The position numbers and the translations under genes were made by a program. A stretch of DNA of 12,680 bases, taken from NCBI GenBank assembly GCA_910587095.1, contig CAJUMJ010000027.1, positions 1 through 12,680 of the forward strand. The letters run 5' to 3'. The stretch's first letter is position 1; the number at the start of each line of letters is the position of its first letter. Origin of the DNA: an uncultured Lachnospiraceae bacterium. Its GTDB lineage: Bacteria; Bacillota; Clostridia; Lachnospirales; Lachnospiraceae. This document shows positions 1 through 9,200 of the stretch, piece by piece. The notes under the pieces are model-generated. The model made no database searches, was not told where the DNA came from, and saw only the letters and a list, made by a program, of their open reading frames with translations.

Positions 1-23
1 GAAACTCTTTTAAGATTGTTGAA

Positions 24-180
24 TTTGCACAAATAGTATAATCAACGCAGACTCGCTTTCGCTCCATTCCAAACGCAGCGGTGCTAGGCTCGAAAAAACC
101 TCGCCAAGTGCCGGCAGTTTTAATCCGAAGGATTTAAACACTTTCTAAGGGTCTGCTTATAATTATACTATTTGCACAAA
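24..180. repeat. MITE-like or invertible element with inverted ends
   Basis: The sequence TTTGCACAAATAGTATAAT at 24-42 is answered by ATTATACTATTTGCACAAA at 162-180. The inner 9 bases (34-42 and 162-170) are a perfect inverted repeat. The outer 10 bases TTTGCACAAA (24-33 and 171-180) are identical in direct orientation and almost palindromic, so the whole 19-base arms also match as inverted repeats at 17 of 19 positions. A second inverted pair, GCAGAC (47-52) and GTCTGC (151-156), lies just inside. The ~137 bp interior has no ORF but contains a small hairpin around 119-139 (AATCC GAA GGATT core). The direct 10-mers fit a target-site duplication around a small non-autonomous element. The inverted arms upstream of a surface-protein gene also fit an invertible segment. 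No transposase or recombinase gene is in the window, so mobility is inferred only. Confidence 0.6.
135..163 (+). promoter_or_regulatory. Candidate promoter for the giant gene
   Basis: A perfect -10 hexamer TATAAT at 158-163 is preceded by TAAACA at 135-140 (four of six matches to TTGACA) with a 17-base spacer. It points toward the gene at 299 and would give a 5' leader of about 130 bases. It overlaps the right end of the inverted-repeat element, so the element may have supplied the promoter. No better sigma-A pair is seen between 181 and 298. The AT-rich setting makes chance matches likely. Confidence 0.3.
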
Positions 181-229
181 AAGAGCCACAATTTGATGAG
201 TTTCGCAAATGTCTAGGATTACATAATAC

Positions 230-255
230 GGATTTCGTTACTTAACGCGAAATCC
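230..255 (+). promoter_or_regulatory. Leader hairpin upstream of giant gene
   Basis: GGATTTCG (230-237) and CGAAATCC (248-255) are perfect inverted repeats around a 10-base loop. The hairpin ends 43 bases before the start codon and has no T-run after it, so it is not an intrinsic terminator. It could be an operator, an mRNA-stabilising 5' hairpin, or of no function; nothing in the sequence decides between these. Confidence 0.35.
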
Positions 256-298
256 TGAAAGAATAAAATCGTGGAGAATTACGGGGAGGAGAAACGTT

Positions 299-3200
299 AT
301 GGATGAGATGTACGAATGGCTCAGGGCAAGAAGAAAGAGGCGGATACGCATAGTGGCGGCGCTGTTGGGAGTTGGCGTTTTATTTACGTCTATACCACAG
401 TTACATCTTCCGGAGTATGACAAAGCAAGGGCAAAAGAAGAGCAGATACATATAATCGGGGAATTTGCGGCGTTGCCGGAGGAAGTGCGGGAGCAGACGG
501 TGGCTTTCGGGACATCTTTGAAGGAACTGGAATTGCCGGACGGACTGGAAGCGTACATGACCGTGAAAAACGCCGAAAATATTGGGGGGGGGGTTAAACC
601 GGATGAAGATTCGGAAGGGACACCCGACGCCCCGGATTCCGACAAAGACGATAGCGCCGGGGAAGAGGGTGTGACGGACGGCGATACGGACGGGAACGGT
701 GAAGACGGAACCGGCGAGGGAGATGAAGGGGCAGGCACAGAAGAGGACGCCGGTGATGGAGAAGAAGGAGAAGGCGGAGATGAGAACGCCGGAGACGGAA
801 GCGACGGATCAGGCGAAGATGAGGACGCCGGCGAGGGAGACGACGGATCAGGCGAAGATGAGGACGCCGGCGAGGGAGACGACGGATCAGGCGAAGATGA
901 GAATGCCGGAGACGGAAGCGACGGATCAGGCGGAGAAGAGAATGCCGGAGACGGAAGCGACGGATCAGGCGAAGATGAAAACACCGGAGACGGAGACGAC
1001 GGATCAGGCGGAGAAGAGAACGCCGGAGACGGAGACGGCGGAGAAAAAGGAGCCGGAAAAGAAAGCGATGGAAGCAAAAGCGTCCAGGAGTACGAGGCCA
1101 AAGCTCAGGTGCACGTTGTTTCGGGAACCGTACGACTGCCTGGTTACATGGCAAAAGTGCCAGAGCCCAGGATAAGGACAATTTACCCGGTTGAGGCGGC
1201 AGAAGGAGCCGAAGCCGGGAAAGCGTTTGCATCGACGGAAGGAGCCGAAACCGGGAAAGCGTTTGCATCGGCAGGGGGAGCCGAAGCCGGGAAAGCGTTT
1301 GCATTGGCGGAGGCAGCCGGGACAGGCGCCGCTGCAAACGGAGAAGAGACGGAAGGCGCAGCGGATACCAGAACAGACGAGGCGGAAACTAAGGCCGGCG
1401 GCAAAACGGATGACGGGACGGGCACGACAGAAGAAGAGGCGGGTGACGGGACGGGCACGACGGAAGAAGCGGCGGGTGACGGGACGGGCACGACGGAAGA
1501 AGCGGCGGGTAACGGGACGGGCACGACGGAAGAAGCGACGGATGACGGGACGAACACGGCAGAGGAGGAAACGGCGGATGACGGAGATACCGGTGAAAAA
1601 GGCGAATGGGCGGTCATTTCCGGCGTCACCTGGGAGAGCAGTCCGGCTTACGATGGCGGGACGCCGGGAACCTATACTTTCACGGCGGTTCTGCCGGAAA
1701 TGTATGAGCTTGCGGAGGGCGTTTTTCTGCCTGTGATCACCGTGACGGTGCAGGAGGAAGAGGGAGTGTCCGAGATGGACTATGTCACTTTCTCGTTTGA
1801 CGAGGTGGCGCCTCTTACTACAGAACGGGACGCGGGGGCGGAGTGGAACGTATCTTCCGACAACGCAGGCGACAGCTATCGGATACGTGCTTTGTGGAAG
1901 ACCATCGATCCGGTTTCCACGCTTGCCTCATCCAAGTACTGCAGAAATTCCTGGGTGAGCTTAAAAGTGCCGGGCATGCAGGATCAGAAATATCATTTTG
2001 ACAAGGATATGCTGCGCAATTCTTCCAGAGTGTATAAGCTGGGAGAGTTTACCCTGCCCTATACATACGAGGACAGCGAGGAGATATTCCCTGCAGAGGT
2101 CGGGATATACACAGAGGTTGCAGCGCTTACCGGAGTATTCAAGGGGGAGCTGATGCTGCAAAGCTACAATTATATAACGGGGGAATGGGTTACTTACCAC
2201 CGTATTACCATGATCCCTCATACGACGGATACCGGGGGAAGCGCTCTTGCCAGCGAAAAATGGGAAAAGCTGGACGGCATGCAGAACTGGATCGCTTACA
2301 TAGATATTGACCAAAACGATCTGTACCTGCAATATTCGGAGGACGTGATGGTGCAGAGAAGCTGGGATATGGTCTGCATGGATCGCTTCGGCGTGGTAGT
2401 GACAGAAAAAAGCAAGGGCTGGAGCAGCAGTTGGGAGCTTGGAAAAGAGGGCGGAGGCAGTTACCCTGCACAGGACAAGCTTAGCGTGACGGGCGGCATG
2501 GAGTCGTTTACCGTGACGGCGGCGTCCGGCACGGCCGACCTTGACGAAAAACCCGTTGTATACGCCAACTTTTCCCCGCCGGAGGGAAACAGCGTCAGAT
2601 ATCCGTTCCCAATCGACGTGGGAGATTTTGCGGGAGCTCCCGGAAGAAACGATTGCTTCATCAACTATTACGACGACAAGGGACTGATTTACAGCGAAAA
2701 GACCTATGTACCACTCGGCTACAAGGTGAAGGATCTGAGAAAAGTCGATTTGGAACGGGAGCTGGAATGCCCGGTCGGAACGGAATTTGCGGGCAGCTAT
2801 ACAGGAAGCGACGGCAAAACATACAAGCCGGGAGACGAGTTTCTGGTATCACGCTCGCTCAGCCTCTACATAAACACGCAGCGTAAAAAGGAAGTAGTGC
2901 TCAAGTTAGACGGGCAGGTCGATGAGGATGGAAACAGGACTCTCACGGAAAATTCGGTTGTAGAGATCGTTTTGACAGACAATAAGATGCCGGAAACGGC
3001 TCCGATCCCGGAACACGTGCCGTCCAACCGGCAGTTTGGCGGGTGGGGCGTTTGGCGTGACGGAGAGTGGTATTATTACTATGACCAGGACGGAGAAGCC
3101 GTAAACAAGGACACGGAGCTGTGGCAAGATTATGTACTGCGTGTTGCTTGGACCTATGAGGTAGATTATTGGTTTAATATCGGCCCGGGTGCGTGGAGCT

Positions 3201-6200
3201 ACATTAACTACATGACACTTACCAACGCCTATAAGGGACTCAGGACGCCTCTAAAGGAAACGATAGGCGATAATAAGCTGCCGAAAACGGAGGACGAAAT
3301 TTACCGGCACGGGTATGATTTTATGGGCTGGACTTTAGATGGGGAGGAGTTTACGGAGGATTCGATACTTCCGGTAGAGAAGTACAGGTACATCCTGGAT
3401 GCCAACTGGAAAGCCAAGGAAATGAAGATGACGGTTGACGCAAACGGCGGTACCTTTGCCGACGGGTCAACGAGCTGGAAAAGGGAAGAAAATATTGTCT
3501 ACGGAGATACTCTCGGTGATGTGGAGGGAGAATTTCCGACACCCTCCCGCCCGGGATGCCAGTTTGTCGGCTGGGCATACGCGGCAGACGCTCCGATCAG
3601 GAATGCGATACGCGCAAAGGACGTGCTGGACAGGACGGAGGACTTTACCCTCTATGCACTCTGGTCAAGAAACGATGTCACGATTTACCTGGATCCAAAC
3701 GGCGGAAGCTTTCCGCCGGGGACGGTCACCACGGTGAAGACCGACCGGGGGGCCAGGGTGGAGCTGCCCTATCCGGAAAGACCGGGATATGCTTTTGTCT
3801 ACTGGGAAGACGCCGCAGGAGGACATGGCGTAAATCCTTATTTTGTACCTGAGGATGCCGATGCCTCTTACGTGCTGAAGGCGATATGGAGAGCCGGTAA
3901 TTATAAGGTAAGGTTTAACCAGAACAACGGGATTGGCAGCATGGATGACAAAACATATACCTACGATATACCGGAGGAGCTGCCGGCGGGGACGTTTACC
4001 CGGCCGGGCTATCGGTTTGACGGGTGGAATACGAAAGCTGACGGCTCAGGCGTCTCCTACGAGGATCAGGCGCTTGTGTCAAAGCTGGCGCCCGAGGGCA
4101 CGTTTACGCTCTATGCGCAGTGGATCCCCCTGGACTGGTCCGTCAGCTTCGATCCAAACGGCGGTTTTTTTACGGCTGGAACGACGCCTTCCAAAACGGT
4201 CAAATGCGGAAGCGCATACGGTACGCTGCCGGAAGTGGGAAGGCAGCAGTACGATTTCCTGGGCTGGTGGACAAGCCCGGAAGGGGAAGGCAGGAAGGTG
4301 GAGGCGACATCCGTGGTGGAGGAAGCGGATGCGGCGGGAGGAAATATCGTCCTCTATGCCCGGTGGAGCTATGCGGATTTTATCCTGTCCTTTGACCTTA
4401 GAGGAGGCGTGGGCAGCGTCGGATGCACTTTTGCGGATATGGTCGGCAAACGAAAGACCGGTATTTTGCTGCCAAAGGTCGTCCCGGAGAGAGGGGCGGG
4501 ATGGCAGTTTATGGGCTGGAGCAGAACGCAGGATGCGGCTGCGCCCGATGCCGCCTATGAAAAAGAAAAGGTTCTGGCCGGCGTGACCATTAAGCCGGAC
4601 GACACGGAAGAGAACATAACGCTCTATGCGGTCTGGGAAAACGATGAGCCTGTTCTGGAATATGATGCCAACACGACGGACAAGGTAACGGTGCCTGTCT
4701 CCCAGGTATTTGTGAACGGGGCAGCGGTGGTTTCCGGCACTGAGCCGACTCGGACCGGTTTTACCTTTCAGGGCTGGGCACTTGCGTCGGACGGCGCGGC
4801 GGTTTACCAGCCAGGCGATACGGTTCTTTCCGCTGTTTCCGTGAAGCTGTATGCGGTGTGGAACGCGCAGGAGGCGGAATCGGTGCAGAAGGACGGAGTG
4901 GTGGAATGTAAATACAAAAAGGACGGCATATGGCATCTGACCACATTAACTGATGCCATAGAGAAGGTTCCCCAGGGCGGGGAGATCATCGTGTTAAAAG
5001 CGCTCAACTCAGTAGGGGACATGAATCTGACCGGCACAAAGGGCTATACGCTGAATTTGAACGGATTTGTGTTGTATAGCAACGATATGACGATTACCGG
5101 CTCCAAAACGATCACGATCAAAAACGGAACCTTGGGTGGTGGTGGGTCGATGAAACTATCGGTATCGGGAGGCGCGAAGGTGACCGTGGACGGGGTCAGC
5201 CTGGGTCAGGTGGAGGCGTCTGGAAGCGGTACGAGCCTGACGCTGCGAGGTGAAACGCTGATCATGTCGTCCTCCGTGGCAACTATGATCAGTATTAAGG
5301 ATAGCGCGACGGCGACAATTGAATATGCGGAAGTGACAACAAGTGGCGTTACAGATGCCGCCTATGCGGGCTTGATCGAGACAGAAAATGCGGATCTGAG
5401 TATACAGGACGGTTATTTTTGGACAATAAGAATGAATGGCGGTTCGTCCTGGAACCCTGTTGTCCGGCAGAAGGGTACGGGTAGGTTAAATTTGTCAGGC
5501 GGATATTACTGCTCTACGCACGGCGGGACAGGCGAGTGTACGACATGGTGGAGCGCCGGCACGTCCAACCAGACGCTGATTGCGACGGAAGGGGGTGTTT
5601 CGGGATCCTATCAGAACGGGACGGATGTTGGCATAAAATATCCCGTGTTCGGCGCTACAGCCGTCGCGCAGGATCATTGGTTTACCCCTGGGAGCGCGGG
5701 GACGGAGTCGGCTTACTGGGGCGTGTACGAGGAACCTGGGCAGGAGCGGAAAAAGGCAATTAACGTGCCAAAGCTCACAAACGACGACTATCTCTCCGGC
5801 GATACGCGTTTTCAATTGCTACAGAAGCGGGCGCTGTGCGACGAGACGGTGACGCTTGGCAAAGAGGGGCAGGAAGCGGTGCTCGACTTAAACGACGGTC
5901 GGTTTGTGGTTTCCGGGCAGGACGTCGCGCTTTCCAATTTTGTGCTGAAAAACGGCGTGCTGGAAAAAACGGTTTTGGCGGGTGTAAAAAACAACGTGAC
6001 GCTGAAAAACGGCACAATAGGGGGCAATGCGAGGATTATAGTTGACGGTACAATGGCAAGTATGCAGATCACACTGGAGAACATGATTTTGGAGCCGGGG
6101 GCGACCTTTTATCTGCCAGCGAACAATCTTGAGGGTCAGTTTAAGAAAGATTACGCGTATGCGCCCAGCAAAGCGGATCCAAATCCGACACCGAAGTATT

Positions 6201-9200
6201 TTGGCAGCACGGTTTTGAAACATGTGGATGTGGTAGAGGGGCAAAATGGCCAATATAGTTATGTCTACAAGGCGTGTCTTCTCGACACTCCCAAAGTGAC
6301 GTTCCACTCCAACTATCCGAAGGAAAGCGGCAAGGCGGAAATCACGGAAGAGAAAGACCAGGCCCTGGGGACAGCGTTTGTGCTCCCCGGCAGCTTTGAG
6401 GCGCCGGCGGGCTATGTTCTCGACCAATGGAACACGGAACCGGACGGCAGCGGCAGTGCCATCACGGATGCCACGGTTTACGGCGACGCTACGCAGTTGG
6501 ATATCTACGCTATCTGGCGAAGGAATAGCTGCAGCGTGACCTTTTATAGAAACGATGGGCAGTGGGCGGACGCTGCATCCTTGGGTGTGGCCGCCTCTGC
6601 GACAAGTATTACGTGGAAGCTGCCCTATGGCAGCAGGATCGGCGCCTTTCCCGCGGTGACAAGGCCGGGCTATGTTCTTGACGGCTGGTATACGGAGGCA
6701 ACGGGTGGCACGAAGGTGAGCGCTGACACAAAGGTAACGGAGGAAACAACAGAATGCTATGCGCGCTGGAGCGCTTCCGGAGACATAAAGTACACGGTGA
6801 TCCACCAGGGAAATACCATAGAAGGCAAGACGGTGACCTTCGGCAGGCAGGAGAAGTCCGGAACGTTAAACCAGTCGGTGACAATTGCCAGCCAGGTACA
6901 GAGCATTGACGGTTATACCTGTACGGGTTATACGGTGAAGAGCAGCACAAATCCGTCCGGGACGACGGGAACAGGAACCGCAGGAAGCTTTTTGATTCTG
7001 GCGGACGGTTCCGTCGAGGTGACATTGACATATGCATTAAACCAAAAGCAGATTACGATTACGGCAAAGAAGGAGGAGGCCGGAAAGACGGCGCAGAGCG
7101 CAGCCCAGGTATCCGTAAACTTGTCGGGTGAAGGGAAGGTTACGCCGGGCGATACCATAACAACAAACACAGCAGGCCAGGCTTTTGTTACTTATAAGTA
7201 CGGAAGCAATGTGATCCTGACGGCGCAGGAGCTTCCGGGATATACGTTTGCTGGGTGGAGCGGCGGCTATACGGCCGCAGACAAAAGCCTGCGTTTCAGG
7301 ATGCCGGGGGAGGCGGTAAATGTGACCGCGCTTTACAGGCAGATTACCTTCCGTGCGGGAAAGAATCTGACGAATATCGAGGCAGGCGCGGAGACGGTAC
7401 AGATGCCGGGACAGAGCGCGATGAATTTGCCGGATGAGGCGCCGCAGGGCTGCACATATATGCTGCCTCTGACGGCGGAAGAGGGGTATGAGATGCCGGA
7501 AAGCATCACCCTGCGCCGAAACGGCACGGATTCCGAGCTGGAGGACGGGAAAGCGGGCGGCGGTGTGAGTTATAAACGCTCAGCCGACAAAAAGACAGCT
7601 ACGTTTACGGTAAGCAGCGTGGATACGGCGTTTCTGGTGACGGCGGCAGGTGTGCCGAAGCGGTATACGGCTTCTTTCCTGCAGGATCAAAGCGATCGCA
7701 TAAGTGCGAAGCCCGATACGGATGTCCAGGTGTCTCACGGAGAAACTTTCGCGATGACGCTTTGGGCACAGGAGGGGTATGACCTTCCCGATGCGGACGG
7801 CGGTACGCTCACTGTCACCATGGGAGGTCAGACTTTGGGAGAAGGCGCCTATGATTATGACGCGGCGAGCGGTTCCCTCTGCATTCCTGGAGTGACGGGG
7901 AATGTGACGGTAAGCGCGTCGGCGAAGACCGGCTACTCTGTCTTCGAAATCGATTATTTCAAACAGGACGCGGACGGGAACTATAGTGAAATACCTTATC
8001 AGACAACAAGGTTTTCCGACAAAAAGACCGGGGATACGGTCGATGTGCTCAAAGGCGGCGGCCTGGATCCGGCTTATGGGAAAGCGTACACGGGGTATGA
8101 ATTTGACGCCGCTGCGGGAAATATAACAAGCGGAGTTGTGACGGTGGACGGTTCCCTGACACTCAAGATATATTATAAGAGAAGCGAGCACACAGTCAGT
8201 CTTGAAGCAGGAAACTTCTGGGAAGACGGGACAAGCGACACAAAGCGCTTCCGCTTCGGAGCCAGTGTGGAACTTGCGCTGCAGGAGAGAACCGGGTATG
8301 ACGTGAGATGGAGCGCCGGCAAGGTGACCGGTGAAGGCAGGAAGGTTTCCTTCACCATGCCCGGGCAGGACATGAAAGTGATACCTGTGTATACGAAGAA
8401 AAAGTTTTCCGTTTTACAGTCCGGCCTTACACACACTGCTTTCGCGGCGAATACGGAGAAGTACGCTTACTATAAGACTGCGTATAGCGCGGTCATCGAA
8501 CCGGAGGAGGGATATGCGCTGCCGGACGGGATCGTGGTCAAGGTGTCGGGAACGGAGCTTGCGGGCGATCGGTTTACTTACGATCCGAAAACAGGGCAGA
8601 TCAGTGTTTTGGAGGAGGCTGTCACAGGAAGGATTGAGATCATTGCGGCGGGCGTACAAGGACTCTGGCAGGTGCAGGTTACTCTTAAGGATAATATATC
8701 AGCCGGCGGGGAAGCGATCCTGACGGCGTCCCCGGAAAATGGTACGGTACAGACAGGTGGACTGTTCAACACAGGACTGACCGTAAACGATCCGCTTTAT
8801 ATTTTGCCGGATCAGACGAAGGAGCCGGACAAGATACAGGTAGTTATGGGAGGCCAAAAGCTGACGGAGGGAGACGACTATTTCTACGACAGGGACAGCG
8901 GCGTCATCCGCGTGAAAGATATTACGGGGGATGTGGAAATCACGGTGGCTCCTGTGGAAGTGCCGCCGACAGCGGATTACCAGGTCGAACACTATAAAGA
9001 AAATCTGGACGGCACATACACGAAAGCGCAGACGGTCCGCAAAAAGGGCGCTGCCGTCGGAGAAACGGTCGATGCGGAGGATGAAAATGAGGGGCTTTTG
9101 AAGAGCTATCGAGGGTTTGTCTTTGACAAAAGTGTGGGCGGAACCGTGTCCTTTGCGGTTGTTGAGGAGGATGGCAGCACTATGCTTAAGCTTTATTACA

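Noticed and set aside
584..593. Frameshift error or pseudogene at the G10 run
   Set aside because: With ten G the frame continues intact for nearly 3500 further codons with recognisable domains to a proper C-terminal anchor.
238..1101. Long minus-strand Ser/Pro-rich ORF
   Set aside because: It is the antisense shadow of the acidic Gly/Asp/Glu repeats (GAC/GGA/GAA read backwards give Ser/Pro). It has no domain features and overlaps the giant gene's signal peptide and leader.
803..1576. Possible CRISPR array
   Set aside because: The repeats are directly contiguous, in frame and coding, with no unique spacers.
699..1736. Alternate-frame plus-strand ORFs rich in Arg/Lys/Thr across the minisatellites
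   Set aside because: They stay open only because the tandem units are multiples of three and stop-free in this frame; no ribosome site or protein-like composition.
3278..3292. LPKTE sequence as a sortase signal
   Set aside because: It is internal (residues 994-998), lies within a B-repeat region, lacks the LPXTG glycine and is not followed by a hydrophobic tail.
4079..6805. Minus-strand ORFs of about 285 and 305 aa inside the giant gene
   Set aside because: Arg/His/Pro-rich shadow translations opposite a continuous, domain-rich coding frame.
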